64,000 nucleotides of DNA from Panicum virgatum (lineage: Eukaryota; Streptophyta; Magnoliopsida; Poales; Poaceae). A program made the position numbers and the translations under genes. The notes under the pieces were generated by a model. That model did no database searches, had not been told where the DNA came from, and saw only the letters and a program-made list of their open reading frames with translations. The stretch is from positions 18,956,403-19,020,402 of the forward strand of contig NC_053144.1 of the NCBI RefSeq assembly GCF_016808335.1. The letters run 5' to 3'. This document shows positions 23,896 through 35,012 of the stretch, in pieces. Numbering within the stretch: position 1 is the first letter of the stretch; every line of letters begins with the position of its first letter.

Positions 23896-24440
23896 CTATT
23901 TCTCCTCCAGGTTTCCCGCGATGCGGGTGGTCCTGGAGGAGTCCGCTCTGATCTGCACGGTCTTCACGGGAACATTGTCCGGATCAGACGGTTGAACCTT
24001 AGGTGCCTTTGTGGGTGCCCTGGCTCGCGAGGTGGATGGGTCCTCCTCGGAACGTGCAGCCTCTACCGCCAGAGCATGCAGTTTCTCAACTGCAGCGACA
24101 GCAGCGGTGCGGTCACCCCGCACGGTGAGGACGCCGGCAGGGGAAGGCATCTTCAGGACCAAATACCCGTAATGGGCAATGGCCATGAAGCGGTAGAGAG
24201 CCGGCCTGCCAATGATGGCATTGAACGGGAGGTTCACCTCCGCAACATCGAACTGGACGCTCTCTGTGCGGAAGTTCTCCTCGGTCCCGAACTGACCGGC
24301 AGAGTGATGCTCCCCAGAGGGAACACCGGATGTGGGCCCACTCCAGAGAATGGGCGAGAGGGAGTCAGCTTGGACTCCGGGATCTACAACTGCTTGAACG
24401 TTGCATAGCTGATGACGTTGAGGCCAGCACCACCGTCAAT
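23896..24440 (-). pseudogene. Protease region, element 2
   Basis: The motif VLIDGGAGLNVIS near 24415-24455 is the D-G-G-A/S-G active site seen in Tat-type retropepsins. The frame from gag ends just after it with KQL and a stop at about 24384. The continuation is in another frame (NLPFNAIIGRPALYRFMAIA and on to a stop at 23896). The protease normally cuts the Gag-Pol polyprotein. The frameshift next to the active site makes it inactive. Confidence 0.75.
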
Positions 24441-25999
24441 CAGCACGTGATAGAGCCTGATGTTGTCTATGACAAGGGCAGTGACTAGAGGTAGTACACC
24501 AGCCACGGCCATGTTCTCCGGGCAGTCAGATGGCCCGAAAGAGATGGTGGTGTTCCTCCACCTCTGGTGCGGCGCCGCCTTCGGGACCCCCGGCTTCGCC
24601 GAAAGGACCTCTTGGCGAAGGGTCTTCACATCCCGCCGGGAGACAAGCTCCCAGCTTCCGCCGTACATTACGTACAGCTTCTTGCGGCGATCCACGTTGT
24701 CAGAGTCGGAGTTGTCATGGCTGTAAACGCCCTTCAGCTCCCGAGCGGGGGATTGGTACCCCAGCTCCTTCTCCCCGACAGCGGTCTCGCTATCGGAGGC
24801 TTTCTCCTTGCCAGACCACTGGCGAGGAGGGGGTGAGCCGTCCTTGGAGGCCTGCTCACGCCGCGCACTGACCCGCTTCGCGAGTTTCTGGATCTCGCGG
24901 CAGTCAACGGCGCTGTGGCGAGCGGTGGGATGAACTGGGCATGAACCTCCATTGCCACCTTGTGGGCGCGAGCGTTTGCCATGCGCATTCTGGCCCCCAG
25001 CCGCTGCCGCAGCAGCTGGTGCCGTTGCTGCAGTGACTGGACCGCCGGAATGTGGCTCCCCGCGACCCCGATTCTTGTTCTTCTTTTTCTTGCCACCGCC
25101 CTGGACGGTAGCTCCGGAGCCACAGAGCTCCTCCCAGGACTGAATCGTTCCAGGAGTGAGGTTCATGAGCCAAGTCCGGGCTAGCCTAGTCAAGGCTACA
25201 TGAAAGTAGCTCGCCATAACAGCGTTGTTACCACCAGCTGATGTGATGGCGGTAATGTACACCTGCAGGAATTCCGATGGATTAGTGGTACCGTCGTACT
25301 TCTCCGGCAGGTGCGGGCGAAACTTGGACGGCCATGCCACCGCGCGGAGGTGATCCGCCAACGCAGTGCAACCCACCCCAGCCACCGGGGTGCCTGCCTG
25401 TATCCGGGCGTTTCCCGGAGGCATGGGTGCCGCTGTATCCAAGTCGGCGTTGAGGTTGCGGCCCTCAATATTGAGGCGGCGTTCTCGCGCCCTTTCCACG
25501 GAGATGCGGGCGTCCTCAGCCGCGTGCCTGCGGTTAAGCTCCGCCCGCAGGTCTTCTGTTCATGCACCCCTTACCATGGGGAGCGCATGGACGCCGACGC
25601 ACCGCCCTGGCGCCGGTGGTAGGGTACCACCGCATTGCCAGGCGGAGTTCGTTGCCCAGTCCTTGCAGAACTGGGGGAGGCCTGAGCCAGATGGAGGAGA
25701 CGGTCAACGTCATCCCGCCACTGCCCCAGGGCGTCTGGCGAGGCTGCAACAGCCGGAGGGTTGTGAAGCAACTCCCTAGCTGCCGCCAGTGCTCCGCCGC
25801 TCGTAGCTTGTGAGGGGGCCCTTGACGGGCGCCCTGACTCTTGCTGACGTGCAGCGCGCGCCGCTGCCGACGGTGGCTGCTCCACAGGCACGGTTGCCCC
25901 TGGCGCAGGAACGCGAGAGGCGTGTGACGCGGATGACGCCACACCCTCCGTCATCTCCATGTCGTCGTCGCGGTGGGAGTGCTCAACCACCTGAACCAT
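24384..25999 (-). pseudogene. gag, element 2
   Basis: Gag forms the particle that packages element RNA. The N-terminus is at 25999 (VVEHSH, MTEGVASSA), ending in a stop at 25571. The next frame (25499 down to 24384) has the capsid-type retrotransposon gag block KFRPHLPEKYDGTTNPSEFL ... TWLMNLTPGTIQSWEELC. The frame then jumps to a Lys/Asn/Arg-rich stretch, so the middle of gag appears deleted. A single zinc-knuckle-like element CPVHPTARHSAVDC remains. Broken by a stop/frame change near 25530 and by the internal deletion. Confidence 0.82.
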
Positions 26000-26036
26000 G
26001 GAGATGGAGAAGAGATGAGCTAAAGCTAGCTAAAGC

Positions 26037-26057
26037 ACCCCTACCTGGCGTGCCAAA
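26037..26057 (-). promoter_or_regulatory. Primer-binding site, element 2
   Basis: Next to the 5' LTR on the - strand the sequence is TTTGGCACGCCAGGTAGGGG. It differs by one base from the site in element 1, which suggests that both are, or were, primed by the same tRNA. Confidence 0.72.
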
Positions 26058-27159
26058 TGTCGTGGTGTACAAACCCACAGCTGGGTGGTGTAGTGCACCC
26101 GACTAAACCCAGAGGGTGAGTACTCGGGGGTTAGCTGAGATTAGCCCAATCTCGGTGGAAGAACGCGATGAACACAACAGGTTTAGAGTGGTTCGGGCCG
26201 CCGGAGTGTAATACCCTACGTCAACTGTATGTTGTATTGCTTGCGCTCTCAAGAGGTTGAGAGCAGGGTTGTTCGGAGTGAAACCGAGCTTGTGTTGTGA
26301 GAGTCTTGGCCTTAGCTGAAGTGTGCAGCGAGCGCCTCCCTTTTATATCTCAAGGGAGGCGCGTACATGGCCGTTGAGTCCCCGACAGGTGGGCCCAACG
26401 ATGTAGTATAAAATGACATACTGTACAGACATTATGGCATTGCAGGCGACGGAGATCTCATTCCTGGATTTCCTTGCTCTGCCTGTCGGAATCATCCGTC
26501 CGGCATGGCCATGCCCTGTCTTGTCGAAACGGTGCCAGGGTGTAGCTTGCGGCGTTGCCTGCAGCGTAGCTGAACGGGCCGTGCAGCTTGCGGCGTAGGC
26601 GGTATGATGAAAAGGTGTTGTGCCATCGTATCCATTTAATGCGGCAGACGGGCTCTGCGCAGATACGGCGCATGCGGCTGCACTGTGTACCTCGGTAATA
26701 TGCGGTCTACAGTGAGGCCTGACAAAGGCTGCCCCGTGTGCCGCTGCGGCAGAGCACGCCTCAACCACTCGCACTGAATGCGGTGGGTGGGCGAGTCTTC
26801 TAGCGGAAGACTCGCGCACGTGCCTGCGCCTGCGGGACACGTGGCGCCCCCGGACCCCGCCCCGGCGGTATGTTGGTTCTACGCGCGTGGGAGGTCCGGA
26901 CGGACGCGGGGAGGTCTCGGACCCCTGTGGGGGGTCCGAGCCCTCGGCTGTTGGCGCGGAGCTTCCCCTCCTCAGGGACACGTGGCGTCACCGGATCCGT
27001 CCCAGAGCGGGGAGCGGGTCCGGGGCCGTTGGCCCGGTGAGGTAACAGCCTAACCCGCGGGGACCGGCTGCTCCGCCCCTTTTGGCGTAGTTATGGATGA
27101 CTACGCGAGTCCTATCTTACTGCAGTAGGAGTGGGTATCCCTGCTACAGGGTACCGACA
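26058..27159 (-). repeat. 5' LTR of element 2 (right copy)
   Basis: 1102 bp, from TGTCGTGG to CCGACA, next to the primer-binding site. Compared with the left LTR it has an extra stretch around 26758-26815 and scattered substitutions. CTTTTATATC near 26340 is a TATA candidate when read on the - strand. Confidence 0.9.
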
Positions 27160-27164
27160 CACCG

Positions 27165-28358
27165 GCCCGTCGTCCTTGTCTGTAATGATATTGACAGATG
27201 GACCATGGGAATGTTGCACCATAGAGAGGTTCTAGGGATTATTAGAACCATCTACTATTCTAGGGTTTGACAATATATAGCTGGTAAGATTGATAATTAT
27301 CCAGGCGTCCACACACAGATTTTCGCCCACGCGTACATTGTTGTGTACGACATATGTAAAATCATGAACGCCTATATATACTAATGTGTCGGTTGACATT
27401 GTGCATAGCCTTCCATCACCAACTGGTTTCAAGTTTTAACCAACGACAGCGGAAAAGTCCTTAACCAATCGATTCTGTCAGCTCTCGGACTATCTACAAG
27501 ATCCGCACATTTTTAAAAAAAGAAATAGGAGCACCACTCAATCTTATAAGAAGAGAAGCATGCTTAGCGTAGTTGTATAACAACATAATCCAAAAATTAT
27601 CATCATTACTGGCCTAGAGCACAAGATACAAATAAAGTCTAATAAAGATAATATCTTACATTCTGCTATCTCTGTCGTCCTTACACCACTGACTTTTTGT
27701 TCAAACTTCAATCAACAATATTTACTTTCTCAATTAGTTAAGTAATGTGAAATAAGTGACACTACATTTATCATCAAGAATATACATATAAATATGGAAA
27801 AATATCAGGTGCAAACCAACCAACATATCATCTATTTGCATAAATAAAAAGTGAAAACTAATGTCAAACGAATAACGGTAAAAAGTAAACAGAGCCTTAT
27901 ATTAATGTATATTTAGATGCATAACAAAAATTATGAATCTATATTTACCAAAATGATCTACAATTTGGAATCGAGGGCTTACATTTTAATCTATACAATC
28001 TCTCACTCACAGTAAACCCTATATAACAGTGCATGCACATGAGTCATGAGTCATGACACACATAGCAGTATTACTAGTACATGAAAATAACTCCTCTTTG
28101 TCTTTGCCATCTCCCTCTAGAGCCTGGTTCTCAACTTCTCATGGCATGTATGGCGTGGCAGAGGTGAGAGAAAAAAGCCCCACAACCCCCGTCGTCTAGC
28201 TCGCTGCCTAGCCACAACTGCGGCTGCCACTGTCCCTCCCTCATTGTTGACCAGGAATTCCCAAAACACCCCCACCCTCGCACACTCTCTCCTCTGCCTA
28301 TATCTCTCTCTCTCTCCCTCGCTCCCACCGGCCCCTCTCCTCACCAACCAAGCGAAGG

Positions 28359-28414
<56 letters not shown>

Positions 28415-28882
28415 CCGTCTTCTCCCTGGCCTCTCTCCTCTTCTCTCTCTCTATTAGTTCCCAAATCGCAGCAGCAGCAACAACAGATCCAATACATACT
28501 AGGTTCCATTGCATCACACATCAGTCACCCAAACCATCAAATCACACAGGCGAGGAGAGAGAGAGTGGGGGGGGGGCGGGGAGGGAGTGGGGGAGAGGAG
28601 GAAGCAGATGAGAGAGAGATGCTGCTACTAAAGCAGCAGCCCATCTATCCATAAATCAGGTAGCTCGCCAGCAATCGCGTGCCGCCTTTCCACTCACGTA
28701 CACCGCCTCTCAGCTCGGCTCGGTTGGTTCGTTGCCGCGTCAAATCGGGGCAAAGCGGAGCCAGTCATCCTGTTGCTTCGCGTGCTCCGCTGTTGCTTGC
28801 ACCGCGCGTACCTTCAGGAACTCAGGAAGGAGAGGCAGCGATCGATCGGTCGGCCGGTCGGTGGTTGTCGTCGGCGCCCGGC
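27165..28882 (+). promoter_or_regulatory. YABBY upstream region, leader and uORFs
   Basis: AT-rich DNA up to 28.1 kb contains a TATA-box candidate (CTATATAAC, 28019-28027). From 28.2 kb the sequence is pyrimidine-rich, with (CT)n at 28361-28411, common in plant 5' leaders and a possible site for GAGA-binding BPC proteins. If the leader is transcribed unspliced, two short overlapping upstream ORFs precede the start: ATG at 28608 to a stop at 28631 (7 codons) and ATG at 28619 to a stop at 28654 (11 codons). The frame in front of the YABBY ATG is open back to 28679 but has no ATG, which supports 28883 as the start. The transcription start is not known. Confidence 0.5.
28361..28411. repeat. (CT)n tract in YABBY leader
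   Basis: About 25 CT dinucleotides roughly 470 bp before the YABBY start codon. Length variation here could change expression, as for other leader CT tracts. Confidence 0.95.
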
Positions 28883-30623
28883 ATGTCGTCCTCCTCGTCG
28901 TCGTCCTCCGCCGCCGCCGTGTTCCCTCCCTCCCCGCCGCCGCTGCTGGTGGAGAACCTCCCGCCGCTGCACCAGCTCACGCCGGTGGCCGCGGCGCCGC
29001 CGGCCGCCGAGCAGCTCTGCTACGTGCACTGCCACTTCTGCGACACCGTCCTCGTCGTCCGTGATCGAACCCCTGCTCTCGATCTCTTTATTTCTCTCAA
29101 TATATACACATACAGCTCTCCTCCGGCCGTGTTATATCTGAATCTCAAAAGATTTTACAAGCTAAGCGTGAGGGCGTGCGTGGGTGCAGGTGAGCGTGCC
29201 GACGAGCAGCCTGTTCAAGACGGTGACGGTGCGGTGCGGCCACTGCAGCAGCCTTCTCACCGTCAACATGAGGGGGCTCCTCTTCCCGGGCACGCCGACG
29301 ACGACGAACACCGCCGCCTCCGCCACACCAACTGAAGTCACCAGCACTACCACCACCATCACCACGGCGCCGCCGCCGCCCGCCTCGTCGGCCAACAACG
29401 GCCAGTTCCACTTCCCCCACCCGCTCAACCTGGCACCCAACCCTCCCCACCAATCCCTCCTGGTACGCGGCGCCACGTCCCGGCCGGAGCTAGCTAGCTC
29501 CGATCTCGCGCATATCGCATGCCTAATCCTCCGCCCGCGTACATGCAGGACGAGATATCGAGCGCGAACCCGAGCCTGCAGCTGCTGGAGCAGCACGGTC
29601 TCGGCGGCCTGATCCCCGGCGGCAGGAACGCCGCCGCGCCGCCGCCCCCGCCGCCGCTGGCCGCGGCGGGGAATAATAAAGGGGCCAAGCAGGAGGCGTC
29701 GCCGCGCGCTAACCCCGTCGTCAACAGACGTAAGCCCCGCGCCTAAATCTTCCATGCACGTCGCTAAGCTCTCCCTTCGTTGTTTCTTTTCGCCATTATT
29801 GGATCGTCCAAGCTTTCCTCGTTTTCTCGAGAGAGATCGATCGATCATACAAACATACATACATACATAGAGATCAGCTTGGCCACGACGAAGTTGAGGT
29901 GAAGCCGTCGAACTCATCTTCTAGCTAGCTCCGTGCCCCCTCTTGCTGACCAGATCAGTGACGAGCACTGAGCACACGTACCGCCGGATGCGTATGGCTG
30001 GCTTGTGGATGGCCGCCGCGCCTAGCTAGCTAGGTGTGTCGTTGTACATGTCGCATCAATAAGTGCGGGACGCCCAGTCGCCCACACCTTCTCTTTCAAC
30101 TGTCCAGGAGACGGCGAGCCATGCCATCTTTTTTGTTTCCTTCTCGAGCTCTTTTCACTGTGAGGAGGACACCGGCCGGCGAGCAGTGGGTGCCGGCGTG
30201 CCGCCACGGCGTGCTACATACACTGCTCGCTCTACCTGCGCTCGGGTAGACCAGGCCAGCAGGGCGCGCGCCGAGAGGTCGGCCCAGCGCGCATGCTGTG
30301 CCTGTGCGTGCTCCATGCGGCGGCATGCTCTTGACTGTGCGGCTAACAGGCTTGTTTTCGCCTCGTGTCTGTGTGTGCAGCTCCGGAGAAGAGGCAGCGC
30401 GTGCCGTCGGCGTACAACCGCTTCATCAAGTGAGTGTGCCAGTAACTATCTTCTACATTTTTCATCATGCTGTGCGTTGCAGTAAGTCACGACTCACGAC
30501 CGGCGGTGGCTCTTTCGGTCACGGCAATGCATGCCGCCTCGGTGGCCGCATCCGGCCGGGGGCCGGGCCGGGGTGCAGAGGCAAGAACTTTTGCAGACGC
30601 AGAGAGAGAGACCTGCTTGTTTT

Positions 30624-30654
<31 letters not shown>

Positions 30655-32509
30655 CAGTCTACACACGCGCAGAGAGAGAGAGAGAGCGAGAGAGAGAGAG
30701 GTGTCGGCACTCGTTAATGAGACACGGCAAATGATGCATCGGTGATTGCAAATAATGCGAGTGTCGTGCTACGCCAAGATCGATATATATATAGCTGCCT
30801 GCTGATCATATGTGCATCGATCTGACGTCTCCCTTTCCTCTTTTCTTTTTCTGGCTCTTCCTCGGGGCCGGGGAATGCGATTGCAGGGACGAAATCCAAC
30901 GCATCAAGGCTGGCAATCCCGACATCTCGCACAGGGAGGCCTTCAGCGCGGCGGCCAAGAACGTCAGTGCGGTTTCCCTCCTCTTCTCTAGACTACGATC
31001 CTTCTCCTTCTTTCTCAATTTCTTCTCTTTTTTTTGAAAAGATTTCTCAATTTCTTCTCAACCTCTCTAGCTAGGGTTTTGCTCAAGCGCGGTTGGTTAC
31101 TGTGCAAGCAAGCGTGCATTCCTAGGATTTCCCGATCTTTCAAAATCGCATGATACGGCTCCACGCATCCCCCTTTCTGAATCCTTTGTTTGGTGTGGTG
31201 GTTTTGTTTGTTGCTGCAGTGGGCGCACTTTCCGCATATCCACTTTGGACTCATGCCGGATCACCAGCAGGGGCTCAAGAAGACAAGCCTGCTACCTCAG
31301 GTGATAAACAGATCCAACCTTAGCTTGTCAATGCATACTTTGGCTAATACCATTTCCCTTTTTTTTCAAGGTTCAAATTAGAGTGTGAAAACAAATGTAT
31401 TTTTTTATATATAAGTGATTTTTTATGACAAAATGGAAACGGGTTTTGATATCTCACATGTTCTGGGAAAGGATAAGAAGGATTATATATAGTAGCATTT
31501 ATTTGTTTTCATGGTTTTTGGATGATGCAGCGTTGAAAATTACTACTTTTAGAAATTTATGTTACCAAAATTATTCTAGGACATGAAATACAAAATGGGA
31601 ATTGTAGAGTTTTCAAACTATCCATAGGTATATATTACTAGCAGCACAAATCGTCTCCTATTTTTTCCCCCTTAGATTAATCGAGCTTAAAAACTGGGAT
31701 AGACGGTATGATGTGGGTGAAAAGGAACTGGTTCAAACTGGGTGGTCTCAAGCCAATTGTAATGAAACCACAATGTCTGGTGGCCATTTTTTAGCAATGA
31801 AATCTACCAATCTTGCTTTGGTAGTATAGAGTTATAGAACTTCTCTCGTAGATTCAAACTTGCATTGGCTCTTCTTTTATTCTTACCTGTCTATATTCTC
31901 TGTTTGTTGGTTGAGTCACCTTTCAAAATTGAGACGTGTGTGCAAGACACACATTTTCGTATAAACATAAGTAGGTCGGGTTTTATAATAATTATTATAC
32001 ATATATATACCCCTCCATTCACAAATACTTGACTTTTTGGATACGACCTAGTCAAACTTTAGAAACTTTGGCTATCAATGAATTTTGAAATACTTATTTA
32101 GGAAAAATGAAAGGCACTTGTATATACTTGTAAATAATATTATTAATCCCACAAATCATTGGATTTCATTATAGCATTTTGATATATAAAATAGTGGGTG
32201 CCATCATTTTCAAGATGTACAACTTTTTTTTAATGAGAAGGAGCATTTTGCTTGAAGGATGATCTATATAAATGGTGTGAATAGGAGTTAGTAGTAGGGA
32301 GAGTAAAGCATGCATGCATTTCCATGTTGATGAAAACGAATCAGGGTGAATATAATCATTTAAATTAAGTGATATTTTATTTGTGCTTCTGGCTTTACCT
32401 GCAGGATCATCACCAGAGAAAGGACGGGCTCCTAATAAAGGACGGGCTCTACGCGGCGGCAGCCGCTGCCGCGGCGGCTGCGGCCAACATGGGGGTTGCT
32501 CCATACTAA
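28883..32509 (+). CDS. YABBY: YABBY transcription factor, FIL/YAB3 clade
   Basis: A nuclear DNA-binding protein that in this family sets abaxial fate, lamina growth or, in grasses, meristem and spikelet development. Seven exons: 28883-29056, 29190-29462, 29549-29729, 30381-30429, 30887-30962, 31220-31300 and 32405-32509, giving 312 aa. All introns are GT-AG and the phases join without gaps. The C2C2 zinc finger spans exons 1-2 (C50, C53, C74, C77; [10 protein letters not shown] and [10 protein letters not shown]). A Ser/Thr/Pro-rich linker follows. The HMG-like YABBY domain is at about 210-265 ([50 protein letters not shown]). The Ala11 tract and the NMGVAPY end fit the FIL clade; from memory it is closest to rice YABBY3/YABBY4. 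Exact orthology is not proven. Intron 6 holds a Stowaway-like remnant. Confidence 0.96.
30628..30700. repeat. CT and GA tracts in YABBY intron 4
   Basis: (CT)n at 30628-30654 followed at 30671-30700 by (GA)n. The two can pair as an inverted repeat within the pre-mRNA. It is intronic, between exons 4 and 5. Confidence 0.85.
32008..32210. mobile_element. Stowaway-like remnant in YABBY intron 6
   Basis: TATA followed by CCCCTCCATTCACAAATACTTGACTTT is the left end of a Stowaway-type MITE. No matching right end with TA was located, so the right border is approximate and the copy is likely truncated. Intron 6 is the longest intron (1104 bp). Confidence 0.45.
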
Positions 32510-34860
32510 TTACTCAAGCTTAGCTGCTAGCGAGTTGCTGCTGTTTACCTAGCTGCCGAGACTCTCCTTTAACTTCTGGCTCCTGTGAACAGCCAAGCTA
32601 TATATCTATCTAGGGCTTACTCGATCGATCCCTCTCTTGTTAATCTGTGCTATAGCTCTCGCTGTTGGAATCAAGCACTACCTGCAATGCAGGCAGGGGT
32701 TGATCGATCGAGCTGTTCATCGCCTGCATGGTCAATTATCCTGCTCTAGTGTCTCTGTTTTGCCGTTGATTAATTATGTCATGGATGAACACCCCTTTTG
32801 CCTCCCCCTTTCTTTTCTTTCCCCTTCTGTTTAGCTGCTAGTGCATGCGGCTGCTTACACTGTGCTAGCACCAGAGCCCGGGCTACCAGTCGCTAGCTTT
32901 ATCCATCCTGCGCTCTGATCTTTACTGTGTCTTTTTTTCCTCCTCTTCTTTTTTAGTACCAGTTTATCCTTTGTTTTTGTTCTTGGCCCCCTGTCGAGTA
33001 AAGGGAGGCCAGGGTCGCCACGGGCTCGCCCTGTCTGGAATCCTCCTGCCGCCCAGAGACCGCCGGTCTTTGGCTCCTTGCATTGCCCCCTGGCCCCTGG
33101 CTCGCTTGGTGTGGTGCTGTTCGTTGCTGTACGCATGCTGCGGCCGCTGGGATTCAATTCAAACGCGCCCAACCCAGGCCCCAGGGCCAGGCCCGCTCTG
33201 TCCTGTGCGAGCACGCATACGCAGTGGCGCCTCCAGTCGATAGCAGTGGACAGTAGTGTGCGGCATCGACCGAGACCGACCTGCGCGTTTCGAGCTCGGT
33301 GTTCCTTGCATTTTCGCCTTCGAATTCGTCTCCCTTTGCGCCCCTCCGGACCAACAGCAGGGCCGCGCGCGGGCGCGGCGCACTCCTGCTGCTGCCCTGC
33401 ACGCACGGCGTACGTACTGGTCCTGGCCTCCGAGCCCCCGGCCGCGGCCATGTCTAATTTTGCTGCGATCGCCGGCTCGCCGCCGCGCCGAGCGCAAGAA
33501 GATGGGGCCGGCGGCGAGCGGTAATTATGGACGCCGGCCGGCCGCCGCGGATAATGAAGCGGAGTGCGGGACTAGTGGGCGGCGCACGGGTGGATCGGCG
33601 GCCGGCCGAGGCTGCATGCGAGCGATTGGGTTGTTACGTTAAAGTTGGCGCCCAAAGCGGCGGCAGCAGGCTAGGTACGGGGGAGAGCTTTCAACGGCGC
33701 GTTCCCGGTGGCTGCGTTGTGCGTGCCGGTTCTGGGGGGCCGCGCCGGCGCCGCCCCGCCGTTCCGGGGCACGAGGGCCAGCCGCTGTTTGGTTTGACGA
33801 GGGGAATTTGCCAACAGGGGAAAGTGCCGGGGGCGTGGGCGTGGCGGGCGGTACTACGAGTATGTTCGTGCAGTGTAGACGCCGGCGGGAATTCTCGACC
33901 GGTGGACATGACGGATCGAGGTAACATGGAAAGCCGGCTACTCCACAACAGTCCAAAGTCCAAGCAGACCACCTTTTCGGTCACGGGGCACACGCATGCG
34001 AAGCCTAGCTCGATGTGCTGCAAAGCAACGCGTTGCCGTTACCTGAAGGGGCATTGGAATCGAACACGCGCACGCGGCAGGCTGGCACTGCAGGCCGAGG
34101 CGTTGGTGTCTCGATGCGGCCGGCGCAAGGTGACCGCCAGGCCGGGCGGCCATGGGCGTGCAGCATACTCGCCGCCGGGCTTCCGGTTTTGCACCGGCCG
34201 CAACGCGCACGTGGCCCGTGCCGCAAGGGAGTGGTGCCAGACTGAACCTGCTGCTGCGCCTGCGCGGAACGGCCACACAGCCGCGGCGCACCACGCACAC
34301 AGCACGCACCGCGGCCAGGGGCAAGCCGTGCCACACCACACGCCGCGCGGGGCTCCGGCGTTTGCGCCGCGGGTGCCGCCGCCGCCGCGTGGTGCGCGTG
34401 TTCCTCGCGGATCTGCGGCCGGGCCGGCGGCGGTGGCCCAGAAAGCCCCAATGTCCACGGGGCCGCCAGTGTTGTTGGGTGGGCCTCGCGCATGCACGCA
34501 CTTTTGCCCGCAGATCCGCATGCTTAGATTAGATGGGCTTAGCTGAAAAGGATGTCAAATGTCATGGCCCAACCTCTCTCTGTATCCTCCGATCCGGCCC
34601 GACACGCCGCGCCCATCCAACAAACGCCCGCGAGCTGCAGGATCAGGAGTTCAGATCGTCCGCGGTCGCCGCAGGTTACTCGAATCCGGATCTACTCCAA
34701 CACCGCTCGGAGCGGAGACCCTGCCACGCGAAACGCAAGCACAGGCTAGTGCTCAGAGAGTGGGGCGAATAGTAGCATTAGCTTCCGATCTGGGCGTCCC
34801 GCGCCCTCGCCGGCAGAAAGATTCGGAGGGAGCCGGCGAGAAAACGGAGCCGGGAACAAA
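32510..34860. other. YABBY 3' UTR, then GC-rich intergenic DNA
   Basis: The first 300 or so bases after the stop are probably 3' UTR and flank. From 33.0 to 34.8 kb the DNA is very GC-rich and open in up to five frames at once, the longest a 339-codon frame at 33527-34546. The translations are Arg/Ala/Gly/Pro-rich without any recognisable motif, so I do not call a gene. The region ends at the 14-bp target duplication of the LINE. Confidence 0.55.
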
Positions 34861-34874
34861 TCGGCGTCCTGGAT
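34861..34874. repeat. LINE target-site duplication, 3' side
   Basis: TCGGCGTCCTGGAT, identical to 45476-45489. Both copies lie immediately outside the LINE. Confidence 0.9.
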
Positions 34875-35012
34875 TTTTTTTTTCGAGCAATATCGGGGGA
34901 TCCCCACCTACCATTAACTTGAAACTTCATAGTTACAAAAAGATTCCTAGCATCCCAGGAAGAGAGTTACATGAGAGGAAATTAGAGGACAGAGGTTGCA
35001 GGAGAGAAGATT

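Larger units (their letters stand above)
14395..27159 (-). mobile_element. Ty3/gypsy Tat-lineage LTR retrotransposon (element 2)
   Basis: A 12.8-kb element with LTRs at 14395-15453 and 26058-27159 and near-matching 5-bp flanks (CACCA before, CACCG after). Coding order on the - strand, from the right: gag, protease, RT, RNase H, a second RNase H, integrase. This order and the second, archaeal-type RNase H are hallmarks of the Tat lineage of plant Ty3/gypsy elements (RIRE2, Grande and relatives). An additional ORF lies between integrase and the 3' LTR on the opposite strand, also typical. Stops and frameshifts are found in gag, RT, RNase H, integrase and the extra ORF, so it is no longer autonomous. 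The LTRs differ by a 40-odd-bp indel and several substitutions, so it is clearly older than element 1. Confidence 0.92.

Noticed and set aside
33527..34546. 339-codon + strand open frame
   Set aside because: CpG-rich DNA open in several frames, with no recognisable domain, start context or splice-supported structure.
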